A stretch of DNA of 64,000 nucleotides from Caldilineaceae bacterium. GTDB taxonomy: Bacteria; Chloroflexota; Anaerolineae; Caldilineales; Caldilineaceae. The position numbers were made by a program, and so were the translations under genes. The notes under the pieces are model-generated. The model worked only from the letters and a program-made list of their open reading frames with translations, did not search any database and was not told the origin of the DNA. Numbering within the stretch: the stretch's first letter is position 1; every line of letters begins with the position of its first letter. The DNA lies in contig JACKBC010000006.1 in assembly GCA_020634755.1 (NCBI GenBank), positions 124,001 to 188,000 of the forward strand, written 5' to 3'. Of this stretch, positions 1 through 8,083 are shown in pieces.

Positions 1-1
1 G

Positions 2-199
2 CTCGTCTGGCTGCAAGTCGGTTTCTATCTGCCGCCGGCAGCGCTGGATGCACTGAATACCGATGTGCGCAACGCAAGTGCGCAGCCCGCGCCGATGGAC
101 GACCCAGTGGCGCAGTTGCAAGCGCAGATTGCCGACCTATCTAGCCAACTGGCCAAGCTTTCGGCGCAGGTGGACCAACTGCAAGCGGTGCAGAAATGA
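2..199 (+). CDS. C-terminal end of a truncated protein with a coiled-coil tail
   Basis: The window opens inside this gene; only the last 65 residues are visible. They start with a hydrophobic stretch (LVWLQVGFYLPPAALDAL). A proline/alanine linker follows, and then about 30 residues of heptad-like sequence with repeated QLQAQIADL and QLAKL units, which should form a short coiled coil ending at QAVQK. The next gene starts 42 bases downstream on the same strand, so the two may be co-transcribed. Nothing visible identifies the family. A membrane-anchored or oligomerising protein is possible but is only inferred. Confidence 0.7.
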   Translation, partial: LVWLQVGFYLPPAALDALNTDVRNASAQPAPMDDPVAQLQAQIADLSSQLAKLSAQVDQLQAVQK

Positions 200-241
200 C
201 AACCTTGATGGTAGTTTATACCTGCATCGAAAGGAGGCAAA

Positions 242-3200
242 ATGGCTAATCACATAGCTCAAAATATACAAAGAATGGGCAAACGCCTGCGCACGTTGCC
301 GCGTCGCTATCTCTTTGCCGTCACAACGCTGGCGTTGGCTCTCTGCCTGGCGGACAGCGTCGGCAGTGTCTATGCCGCCTGCGGTTTTGGGAATTGGGAT
401 GATTTTTGCTCGGCGAGCTTTGGAGCAACCGGTGGGCAAAGCACCGTGGGCATCACTCTCCCCAACAGCGCGCCGACCAAGGACAACGTCGATCAAGCTA
501 ACCTTTTGGCCGCCGGGCCACTGCTCTACATCGATTTCAAAACGCTGGAAACCGAGGCGCGCACGCTGCTCGACCGCAGCATGAAGTTTCGCCAAGACAT
601 CTCTCCCTATCGCGGGAATAACAACTTCAATGACCTGGTGCGCCACTTTGACGAAAGCAGCGGCTTTAGCGCTACCTATACCGACAAGCTGCTGGGGCTG
701 CTTTCCCTGCAAGCCCGCATTGACATTGCCGATGCCGATTTGCTGCGCGCCCGCGACCTCTATGGCGTGCTTGCCGTCTATGCCCCCGACGGACGCTTTC
801 GCCTGGATGACGGTACCAATCAGGGTTCCCCCGGCGCCGATTATCAGAATAGCCTCTGCGCCCAGCCGGAAAATCCTGACCCGCCCGACCCCACCCACAG
901 CGGTCAGGTACTCGACCCCATTGTCGATTGGTGCAACTTTCCCGCCCGCCTGCGCCAGGCCGTGCGCGAGGCGGCCTATCTGCGCATGATCTTTGCCCAG
1001 CAATTTATGGTCGACGCGCTGGGGCTGCACTTTAGCGCCGGCAGCCTCCTGGGCGGCGAAACCTTTGTGCGCCAGGAGGTTGCCAAGTTACATGCGGCCC
1101 AATATCAATATCAGCTGGCCGAACAGGAGCTAACGTCGGCCTTGAGCCTGCGGCTGGGCAGCGGCTGCTATATCAGCGACTTTTATACCCAAGCTGAATG
1201 GTCGCTGCTCTCACGCGCGGCCGAAGGCGAACTGAGCGCGGCCCATGAAATTGGCACGCGCTTGAGCTATCTGGACATCAACACCGTGGATGATGTGCCG
1301 CGCGCCCAAACGGCCGCTGTCAGTGAATATCGCGGCGGCTCCACCGACGCCTATGTCAAGATGATCGGTCTCGCCGGCCAGGGGGTCCTCAACAATGACC
1401 AGGGCGCCGGGTGTAGCGCCAAAGGCGCACGCCCCGATAACGCGCTAATTTCGCAGATGACGTTGACCATGCTCGAAACCCGCCGCGCTGCCACCGAACT
1501 GCGGGCAGGACGCAACATCTTCGGCTTTGACCTGCGCTTTACCCCCGCCCGCGGCTATCATACCGCCTTTGGCAGCACCGACAAAGGCTTGTGGGAACAG
1601 GCAACAGACGCCGCCAATCTGGGTTTGCAAATGCAGCAGCAGACGGAAAACGCCGAGCGCAATTTTGATCTCAACCAGCAAGAGCTGACCAAAGCGATTC
1701 TCGCCACCAATAATCAGGTGGATAATGAGATTCAGATAGAAGCCGGTTGCGATCTGCAAAACTTTGCCAACGACGCGCAGTGGTATGCCTGCATCGACGA
1801 TATGATCCAGCACACACAGGAGTGTGACCCGCAGAGTGACTCCTTCGATGCCTGTATGAGTCGCACCACCGATGGCCAACCACCCAAAGTCGACGGCAGC
1901 AACTGGCTGATCTTGGTCAGCGATATGCGGACGGCCCGCCAGGATTTGCGCACGGCCTGGTTGGGCGTCGAAGCGGCGATCAAAAAACGGGACAATATCC
2001 TGCAACGCGCCAATACGGAGGAGCTACGCAACATCAAGGTTAAGAATGCCATTAACACCAACGCCACCGAGACGTCGGTCATTGAGGCGCTCAGCGCCGG
2101 CGCCGCGTTTGTCGATGCGGCCACCGACGGGGTCGTGACTTTCCACCCGGGTGCGCTGGTCGAAGCAGGGCTGCGTCCGGCGGCGATCATGCAGCAGGCG
2201 GCGCATGATATGGAGATCGAAGACGCCAACTCCGAAGCGGTCGTGCGCAATCTATTCTACGACATGGCTGAGGCGATAGGTGAAATCGACATTGCCGGGC
2301 AGCAGTACCAGTCGATGTTGACCCAGTTTAACGGTGTGATCGGGCAGACCGGCCATGATGTTTACCAGTCCAAACGCGAACATGCCTATACCACCGCCTT
2401 GCCCGCCAATGACCCCAGCTATCGTCTGGTGCGCGATTCGCGCCGGCTCCAATTGGCGACCCAGTTGGAAATTGCCGCCCGCCTGGCCTATCTGGCCGCG
2501 CGGCGCGCCGAATATGAATATACCGCCCGCCTCAGCGCCAACAACTTCCGCGTCTCCGATATCTATCGGGCGCGCACGGCGGATGACATTCTCAAATTCC
2601 TGCAAAACCTGGATAACGCGGTGACCAATCTGCCGGGCGGCGTACGCGATGCCGAAACCAACCAAAATGACCTGACCATCTCCGTGGCCCAGCACATCCT
2701 TGGCTTGACCGACCAATATCTCAAGGGCCAGGGCGTTGCTGACGCCGATTTACAGACCGAGCGCAGCAAACGCTTCCGCCAATGGGTGGCGGAGAATACC
2801 TACTTGGGCAGCGACGGCAAACCGACGTTGGTCTTTAGCTATACCACCTCCTCGGCGGTCGATGGCCTCATCAGCCGCGTGGTGACGCAAGACTATGGCT
2901 TTGTCTGGCTGCACAAGATCGGCGGCATCGGCCAGCCCAAGCCCACCAGCAACGGCTTTGGCATCAACTTGGTGACCGACCAACCCGGCAGCCTGGGTTA
3001 TCGCCTTGTGCGCGTCACGCAAAGTGGCCAAGTGGGGTTGACCTCCTTTGCCGGCTGTCTCTTTGACTACCGGCTGATCCCGCCGGCGCCGCTCTTGGGG
3101 TTAGAGTTTCCTTTGGGCCAACCGACCGATCTGGTGACCGGCGTGTTCAATGGGGACATCAACGGGGTGCACAATAACACGACACCTGGCTATAGCACGC

Positions 3201-3394
3201 CCGCCTTTCTCGGTCGTCCGCTGGCCTCGAATGGCTGGCAGGTGGTAATCAATGGTGGCTCGCCCAACGGCATTCTGCCCGACCTCGACTTGCAGCAGCT
3301 AACCGACATCGAGTTAAAGGTCAGCACCACCTACGCCTCGCGCAGCGCCAATACTCAGCCTTCGCCATCGCAATGCATCCGGGCGGATTATTAG
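242..3394 (+). CDS. Large secreted alpha-helical protein of unknown function
   Basis: This is a 1050-residue protein. Residues 1-45 form a Sec signal: basic MGKRLRTLPRRYLF, then hydrophobic AVTTLALALCLA, with likely cleavage after VYA. A strong AAAGGAGG site sits at 230-237, five bases before the ATG. The mature part is mostly helical and contains scattered cysteines, including pairs in 'CDLQNFANDAQWYACIDD' and 'CDPQSDSFDACMS', which could form disulfides outside the cell. The last 200 residues look more beta-rich (for example VWLHKIGGIGQPKPTSNGFG and the segment around LGYRLVRVTQSG). I recognise no catalytic motif and no named domain. It lies between a coiled-coil protein and a cadherin-like repeat protein on the same strand, which suggests a cell-surface role. 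The gene call is secure; the function is unknown. Confidence 0.85.
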   Translation: MANHIAQNIQRMGKRLRTLPRRYLFAVTTLALALCLADSVGSVYAACGFGNWDDFCSASFGATGGQSTVGITLPNSAPTKDNVDQANLLAAGPLLYIDFKTLETEARTLLDRSMKFRQDISPYRGNNNFNDLVRHFDESSGFSATYTDKLLGLLSLQARIDIADADLLRARDLYGVLAVYAPDGRFRLDDGTNQGSPGADYQNSLCAQPENPDPPDPTHSGQVLDPIVDWCNFPARLRQAVREAAYLRMIFAQQFMVDALGLHFSAGSLLGGETFVRQEVAKLHAAQYQYQLAEQELTSALSLRLGSGCYISDFYTQAEWSLLSRAAEGELSAAHEIGTRLSYLDINTVDDVPRAQTAAVSEYRGGSTDAYVKMIGLAGQGVLNNDQGAGCSAKGARPDNALISQMTLTMLETRRAATELRAGRNIFGFDLRFTPARGYHTAFGSTDKGLWEQATDAANLGLQMQQQTENAERNFDLNQQELTKAILATNNQVDNEIQIEAGCDLQNFANDAQWYACIDDMIQHTQECDPQSDSFDACMSRTTDGQPPKVDGSNWLILVSDMRTARQDLRTAWLGVEAAIKKRDNILQRANTEELRNIKVKNAINTNATETSVIEALSAGAAFVDAATDGVVTFHPGALVEAGLRPAAIMQQAAHDMEIEDANSEAVVRNLFYDMAEAIGEIDIAGQQYQSMLTQFNGVIGQTGHDVYQSKREHAYTTALPANDPSYRLVRDSRRLQLATQLEIAARLAYLAARRAEYEYTARLSANNFRVSDIYRARTADDILKFLQNLDNAVTNLPGGVRDAETNQNDLTISVAQHILGLTDQYLKGQGVADADLQTERSKRFRQWVAENTYLGSDGKPTLVFSYTTSSAVDGLISRVVTQDYGFVWLHKIGGIGQPKPTSNGFGINLVTDQPGSLGYRLVRVTQSGQVGLTSFAGCLFDYRLIPPAPLLGLEFPLGQPTDLVTGVFNGDINGVHNNTTPGYSTPAFLGRPLASNGWQVVINGGSPNGILPDLDLQQLTDIELKVSTTYASRSANTQPSPSQCIRADY

Positions 3395-3404
3395 CAGGAA
3401 TTAA

Positions 3405-3462
3405 GGATTAGGGATACGGGATTAGGAATAAAGTCTGATGCCTAATTCCGTATCCCTAATCC
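3405..3462 (+). repeat. Intercistronic inverted repeat, 22-bp arms
   Basis: Arms 3405-3426 and 3441-3462 are reverse complements except at one base, around a 14-base loop. There is no following T-run, and the repeat ends 15 bases before the next ATG, close to its Shine-Dalgarno GAGGAG. It fits an mRNA-stabilising or attenuating hairpin between two co-directional genes better than an intrinsic terminator. Confidence 0.7.
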
Positions 3463-3477
3463 ATTGAGGAGACAACA

Positions 3478-5067
3478 ATGAAAAACAAGTGGTTCACTTT
3501 GACAGTAGGGGCATTGCTGGTGGCGGGGGTTGCCGTTATGGGTTTGCTCGTAGTCAGTGGGCGCGGGCTGTGGGGCTTGGAGGGCGTTCAGCGGGCGAGC
3601 CAAGAAGATTCAAGCATGGCCCTGGCGCAATCTGGCGCAAACTCGGGCCAAATCCAACCGGCGGAAAGCAACGCCAACCAATTCGGGGGCGATTACAGCG
3701 GCGTGATCAAGCTCAATACCACAGTGATTGGGGTCTACAGCGACACGCTCACCATACCGCCGCCCCCCGGCGCGGGCACGCCCGCGCCGCCGGACTTGGG
3801 CAGCATCGATCTGTCGCTCACGCTCAGCCAGAATAACAACGCACTCAACGGGTATGTCAGCCTCGACAAAACGCTGGTCTACAGCGTCGAGCATACGTTG
3901 GGGTCGGGCGCGTCGGCCGTCAAGATTGGCCCCTATCTCAGCGGCGTAGTCAACGGCGCCAATATCAACGTGCAGTCAGAAAAGATCAACCTGGCGGTGG
4001 ATGGGCGGGCGCTGCAGCGGCAGTTTCGCCTGCTGACCACAAACGTCACCAATAATGGCGCTGAATTGAACGGCGAATATCGCGAGACCCTGTGGGGCTA
4101 CACCAGCGAGCCCATCACCGTGATTGGCGTCTTTACTTTGCACCGAGCCGGTTCCAACACCATTGCCCCCGTATTGGGTACCACTGCGCCCAATGTGGTG
4201 GCAGACGCAGCGACGACGACCCAAGGCAAAGCGGTGACGATCAACGTGCTGGCCAACGATAGCGCGGCCAATGGCGGGACGCTGACCATCAGCGCGGTTG
4301 GCAAGCCCCAATTTGGTGCGGCAACCACCGATGGCAAGAGCGTAACCTACACGCCCAGCGCCAATTTCACCGGCACAGATACTTTCAGCTATGTGGTCAG
4401 CGACGGCAAGGGCGGCACGGGCGCCGGTTCGGTGACCGTCACAGTCAGCGGGCCAGGCGGCGTCAATCGCGCGCCGAACGCAAGCAACGACACGGCCACG
4501 ACCACACTGGGGACTGCGGTGACCATTGACGTGTTAGCCAACGACAGCGATCCCGATGGGGACGCGCTAATGATCACAATTGATGGACCACCCAGTCATG
4601 GCAGCGCAACGGTGGCAAGTGGGAAGATTATTTACACACCGGAGACGGGCTTCGTCGGCGGCGACAGCTTATCTTACATTGTCAGCGATGGCAGGGGCGG
4701 CACCGCCCAGGGTTCGGTCACGATCACCGTTAGCAGTGCAAGCGGCTCCAATCGGGTTCCAATCGCCGGCAACGATAGCGTTATGACCACCCAAGGGCAA
4801 GCCGTTACTATCAATGTCCTGGCCAATGACAGCGATCCTGATGGCGATGCCTTGACAATTAGTATCACTAGTCAGCCAGGTCATGGTGCCGCTACACTAA
4901 ACAATCTACAGATCGTCTATACGCCGAACGCAGATTTTGTTGGGAGCGACAGCTTTACATATACCATTGTGGATGGCAAGGGCGGGAACGCCACTGCCAC
5001 CGTGACGGTGACAGTCAGCGCGCAAAGCGGCAGCCAGATGATCTACTTGCCGCTGATTGAGCAATAG
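3478..5067 (+). CDS. Secreted surface protein with three tandem Ig/cadherin-like repeats and a YLPLIEQ tail
   Basis: This 529-residue protein has an N-terminal hydrophobic segment (about residues 8-28, ALLVAGVAVMGLLVVSG) that acts as signal or anchor. Residues about 65-225 are a unique beta-rich region. Three repeats of about 95 residues follow, each containing a conserved 'AVTINVLANDS' core and then 'TYTP...F.G.DSFSYVVSDGKGG' (DPDGDALTI in the last two). They match the bacterial cadherin/Big-type repeats found in adhesins. The protein ends in MIYLPLIEQ, a short hydrophobic C-terminus of the kind I associate with exported Chloroflexota proteins. It probably binds calcium through the DPDGD acids and acts in adhesion or surface structure. 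It follows the 1050-residue secreted protein on the same strand. Confidence 0.85.
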   Translation: MKNKWFTLTVGALLVAGVAVMGLLVVSGRGLWGLEGVQRASQEDSSMALAQSGANSGQIQPAESNANQFGGDYSGVIKLNTTVIGVYSDTLTIPPPPGAGTPAPPDLGSIDLSLTLSQNNNALNGYVSLDKTLVYSVEHTLGSGASAVKIGPYLSGVVNGANINVQSEKINLAVDGRALQRQFRLLTTNVTNNGAELNGEYRETLWGYTSEPITVIGVFTLHRAGSNTIAPVLGTTAPNVVADAATTTQGKAVTINVLANDSAANGGTLTISAVGKPQFGAATTDGKSVTYTPSANFTGTDTFSYVVSDGKGGTGAGSVTVTVSGPGGVNRAPNASNDTATTTLGTAVTIDVLANDSDPDGDALMITIDGPPSHGSATVASGKIIYTPETGFVGGDSLSYIVSDGRGGTAQGSVTITVSSASGSNRVPIAGNDSVMTTQGQAVTINVLANDSDPDGDALTISITSQPGHGAATLNNLQIVYTPNADFVGSDSFTYTIVDGKGGNATATVTVTVSAQSGSQMIYLPLIEQ

Positions 5068-5150
5068 TGGCGGATGACTTTATGCGTTGCTTTCTTGGTG
5101 CCACAAAGGAATATCATCAAGTAATAGGTGTGTGCTTATGGACAAACCAT

Positions 5151-5207
5151 TTAAACATGGCACAAATGGCCTCGAATAAATGTAACGTGCATTTGTGCCA
5201 TGTTTAA
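5151..5207. repeat. Perfect 18-bp inverted repeat downstream of the surface-protein gene
   Basis: TTAAACATGGCACAAATG at 5151-5168 is repeated exactly as its reverse complement at 5190-5207, with a 21-base spacer. There is no T-tract. It could be a factor-independent transcript end, an mRNA-protecting hairpin or the remnant of a small element. It lies just before the first copy of the 131-bp element. Confidence 0.65.
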
Positions 5208-5222
5208 GGGTGATCTCTATTA

Positions 5223-5353
5223 GAGGCTGTCTGAAAAGGTGGTAGAGGTGTGTCACATTCCGGGAAAGGGCCCCGAAATCCTGGTCAAATCATCCACAAT
5301 AGGCCCTTTCCCGGAATGTTTTTGGACCCAATTGTGACTTTTCAGACTGCTTC
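5223..5353 (+). mobile_element. 131-bp palindromic MITE-like element, copy 1
   Basis: The ends are imperfect inverted repeats (GAGGCTGTCTGAAAAG against GAAGCAGTCTGAAAAG). The element is flanked by a TTA duplication at 5220-5222 and 5354-5356. The middle holds a long stem, CATTCCGGGAAAGGGCC against its reverse complement. A second copy of exactly the same length lies at 47589-47719 in the opposite orientation; by hand alignment about 15 of 131 bases differ. It has no coding capacity. A 3-bp TNA-type duplication fits some IS5-family subgroups, but I see no parent transposase here. Confidence 0.8.
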
Positions 5354-5466
5354 TTAGGGTAATGAGGCTATTTTCTGGTGGCATGGAATTTTAGCCATTG
5401 CAGGTTGAAGGGGAGAAAGGCGAAAGGGGAGAAGAGCCCCGGTTCCCTTCTCCCTTTCGCTTTGTG

Positions 5467-6633
5467 CTACGCCTGGCCGCGCAAGAGCCGCAGCGCCACC
5501 TCGGCCAACATGGCCGTGCCGGTGGGCAGTACTTCCTCGCTAATGTCAAAGACGGGCGTATGGTGAGGACGGTTCTTGGCGTCATATTTGGCGCCAAGCA
5601 TAAACATGGCGCCGGGTGCTTCACGCGTCATGTAGCTGAAATCTTCGGCGCCCAGGCCGGCTTCGGGCTCGGGCAGGGCGTCATCCCCCAGCATTTCTCT
5701 GGCGGTCTGGGCGATTAGGTCGCTGACCGTTGGGTCGTTATAGGTGGACGGATAGCCAGAGCTAATGTTGAGCGTAAAATCGCCACCCAGCGCCCGCGCG
5801 ACTTCCAATGTTTTGGCCAGCTCGGTTTTGAGGTTTTCCCGCGTTTCGTCGTCAAAACTGCGCATGGTGCCGGTAATTTCCACTTTGGCCGGAATTACAT
5901 TGCTGACGCGACCGGCGTGGATCGAGCCAATGGAGATGGTGCCGGCCTTGGTGGGATCGATGCGGCGGGCGCGGATGCCCTGGATGGCATTGAGCACCTG
6001 GGCCAAAATAAAGACCGGGTCCACGGTCTGGTGTGGATAGGCGCCGTGGCCGCCCGTGCCGGTGAGCGTAATGTGGAACGAATCTTCATTGGCCGTGGTA
6101 AAACCGGATGCGATTTCGATTTGGCCGGCCGTCAAATCGCTGGCTACGTGCAGCGCAATGGTACGGTCGACATCTTGCAGCGCGCCATCTTCGATCATGC
6201 GCATGGCGCCAGACTTGTTTTCATCATCGGCCGCTTCTTCGCTGGGCTGGAAGAGAAAGCGAATTTGGCCAGCCGGCCGATCCGGCATTTCCGAAAGCAG
6301 CTTGGCCACGCCCAACAGCATGGCCGTATGGGCGTCGTGTCCACAAGCGTGCATAATGCCTGGCGTCTGGGACGCATAAGGTACGTCGTTTTCTTCCTGA
6401 ATGGGCAGCGCGTCCATGTCGGCGCGGATGCCGATGACGGGAGCGCCTTCGCCCAAGTAGCCGACCACGCCGGTCTTGCCGACGCCGGTTTGCACTTCAA
6501 TGCCCATCTCTTCCAGCGTCTGCGCGACGACGCGCGCCGTGCGCTGCTCTTGAAAGCTCAACTCGGGGTGCATATGAAAATCGCGCCGCCAGGCCACCAA
6601 CTGTTCTCGAATTGCATTGGCTTGCTCTAACAT
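5467..6633 (-). CDS. M20-family amidohydrolase (N-acyl-amino-acid or hippurate hydrolase type)
   Basis: This 388-residue cytoplasmic metallopeptidase-fold enzyme hydrolyses the amide bond of N-acylated amino acids or short peptides, using two metal ions. Visible family landmarks, in order: HMHPELSFQE near residue 22, ADMDALP, the metal ligands and acid in HACGHDAH, QPSEE, a lid/dimerisation domain around residues 180-290, and GAEDFSYM near the C-terminus. The length is normal for the family. GGAG lies seven bases before the ATG. The substrate cannot be told from sequence; IAA-amino acid hydrolases share the fold. No partner gene is adjacent. Confidence 0.9.
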   Translation of the reverse strand: MLEQANAIREQLVAWRRDFHMHPELSFQEQRTARVVAQTLEEMGIEVQTGVGKTGVVGYLGEGAPVIGIRADMDALPIQEENDVPYASQTPGIMHACGHDAHTAMLLGVAKLLSEMPDRPAGQIRFLFQPSEEAADDENKSGAMRMIEDGALQDVDRTIALHVASDLTAGQIEIASGFTTANEDSFHITLTGTGGHGAYPHQTVDPVFILAQVLNAIQGIRARRIDPTKAGTISIGSIHAGRVSNVIPAKVEITGTMRSFDDETRENLKTELAKTLEVARALGGDFTLNISSGYPSTYNDPTVSDLIAQTAREMLGDDALPEPEAGLGAEDFSYMTREAPGAMFMLGAKYDAKNRPHHTPVFDISEEVLPTGTAMLAEVALRLLRGQA

Positions 6634-6765
6634 AAGATGACTCCATTTAGGTGAAAGAAATAAACGATAGATTACAGAGCAGATTGAGTAACAAATGTCA
6701 GCGGGGCTGACTCCCTCAATTCATATATTTAACCAACCGGCTCCGGCAATGTGTCATAAAAAACT

Positions 6766-7116
6766 TTAAGAAGAGACCTGAACAACACAAAAGGTGTTTC
6801 CATCTGGGTCAGCGAGAACCACATAATCTGCTTCAGGCTCATAGCGCCAATCGACTCGTGTGGCCCCCAGGTTGAGTAACCGCGTCACTTCTTTTTCCTG
6901 TTCCGAGGTAAATAAGTCTATGTGATGTCGCTTGGGTTTGCTCGAAGTAACTGCGGCATTGAGGGAGAGTTGAATACCCGCGCCTTCCTTGGGAATAAGA
7001 ATCGCGAAATCGACATCGGGCTCTCTCCTCAACTTGTAATTCAGGGCTTCACTCCAAAACGCGATTGCTCGCTGAAGGTCCCGCACCCCCCATACGATGG
7101 CTCCGATTTCTATCAT
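6766..7116 (-). CDS. VOC (glyoxalase/bleomycin-resistance) superfamily protein
   Basis: This 116-residue single VOC module shows two beta-alpha-beta-beta-beta halves: 'GAIVWGVRDLQRAIAFWSEAL' opens the first, and the second ends with 'YVVLADPDGNTFCVV', a typical last strand. An AGGAG site precedes the ATG. Members bind a metal and act as lyases, dioxygenases, isomerases or drug-binding proteins, usually as dimers. The sequence does not separate these roles. It lies between an amidohydrolase and the RDD gene, all on the minus strand. Confidence 0.85.
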   Translation of the reverse strand: MIEIGAIVWGVRDLQRAIAFWSEALNYKLRREPDVDFAILIPKEGAGIQLSLNAAVTSSKPKRHHIDLFTSEQEKEVTRLLNLGATRVDWRYEPEADYVVLADPDGNTFCVVQVSS

Positions 7117-7165
7117 CTTTTACGCTCCTAGATTCAACCAGATTTCAGGCGGTGAAACATGATTC

Positions 7166-8083
7166 TTATCGCCCGAAGCGCCGATATGCCTCGGCCAGAT
7201 CGGTGAGAAAGCGTTGGGACTCGCTCGGGGCAGGTGGCTCCATTTGCAGCTTTTGCGCCAGAATTTTGGCCAGCCGGTGGACGGTAACGGTTTCCACTGA
7301 ATGCTGACGCAACCGGCTCAGCAGATCCGTCACAAGTTCGTATTCTGTGGGGCTGAGCTGCTGTACATTGGGAAAGCGCGCCCACAGCGGGTCATTTTCG
7401 CGGCTGGGCGCGGTCAGCGTGGCGGAAAGGGTGCTGGCCGCGGCGTCGCTGATTGCGGCGGCGGTCGCGCCTTCAGGCGCGGAACGGCCCGCTGGGCTAT
7501 TTGCGCGCGGCCGCGCGGCTATATTTTCCAACGCCAATTCAGGCTGCTCTTTGACCACAAGGGTGCCGGCGGCAAAATCGCCCAGGCGGCGCGCGTGCCG
7601 GTTGCAAAACATGGTGATCAAGCCAACCCCGTAGGCTGACGGCATAAAATCGATGAAACGCACCAGATTGCGGATGACGTTGTCCCAAAAGCGAATCGGG
7701 TTGCCGTCCATGCGCACGACCCGGGTTTTGGCCACGCGTTTGCCCGGCGTCTGGCCATTCCAAATCAGCTCAAAGAGAATGTAATAGCCCCACAAAAGCA
7801 CAAAGTTGAGCAGCGCAAAAATGGCCAGCACCACGCCCGTGGTCCAATCCATGGTGGCATCGTCCAGCCGGGAAAAAACGTTTGTGTTGAAGCTGCTAAA
7901 AACGGTAAGCAACCCCAGCAGCACCACATTGAGTATAATCAGCGCGAGCGTTAGCACCAATGTATCGACCAGCGCACCCACAAAACGGCTGCCAATTCCG
8001 GCCACTTCATACCCAAAGGTTACATTTTCGGGCGTCTCAATGGTATACTCTTCGCTCAGGAAATCGCGGTTAGAGGAATTCAT
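7166..8083 (-). CDS. RDD-family membrane protein
   Basis: This is a 305-residue protein. I start it at the ATG ending at 8083, giving MNSSNRDFLSEEYTIETPEN, because homologous RDD proteins begin with this kind of ETPENV...YEVAGIGSRF sequence. The RDD domain covers about residues 15-185, with the arginine of GSRF, the aspartate of ALVDT and the aspartate of RRLGDFAAGTLVV, and three or four membrane segments. The last 110 residues form a soluble, partly low-complexity cytoplasmic tail. RDD genes are often next to SpoIIM-like genes, as here, with DUF58/MoxR genes elsewhere in other genomes. The function is unknown; transport or ion homeostasis has been proposed for relatives. Its start codon abuts that of the divergent gene. 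Confidence 0.85.
   Translation of the reverse strand: MNSSNRDFLSEEYTIETPENVTFGYEVAGIGSRFVGALVDTLVLTLALIILNVVLLGLLTVFSSFNTNVFSRLDDATMDWTTGVVLAIFALLNFVLLWGYYILFELIWNGQTPGKRVAKTRVVRMDGNPIRFWDNVIRNLVRFIDFMPSAYGVGLITMFCNRHARRLGDFAAGTLVVKEQPELALENIAARPRANSPAGRSAPEGATAAAISDAAASTLSATLTAPSRENDPLWARFPNVQQLSPTEYELVTDLLSRLRQHSVETVTVHRLAKILAQKLQMEPPAPSESQRFLTDLAEAYRRFGR
8020..8049 (+). promoter_or_regulatory. Candidate promoter for the SpoIIM-like gene, nested in the RDD gene
   Basis: TTACAT at 8020-8025 and TATACT at 8044-8049 are separated by 18 bases. This would start transcription near 8056 and leave a leader of about 28 bases containing the GAGGAA site at 8073-8078 before the ATG at 8084. The whole signal lies antisense inside the first codons of the RDD gene, because the two genes leave no intergenic space. 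Confidence 0.45.

Noticed and set aside
137..1030. 297-codon minus-strand open frame at the start of the window
   Set aside because: It is the shadow of the signal-peptide protein gene on the plus strand, with no ribosome-binding site and no family resemblance.
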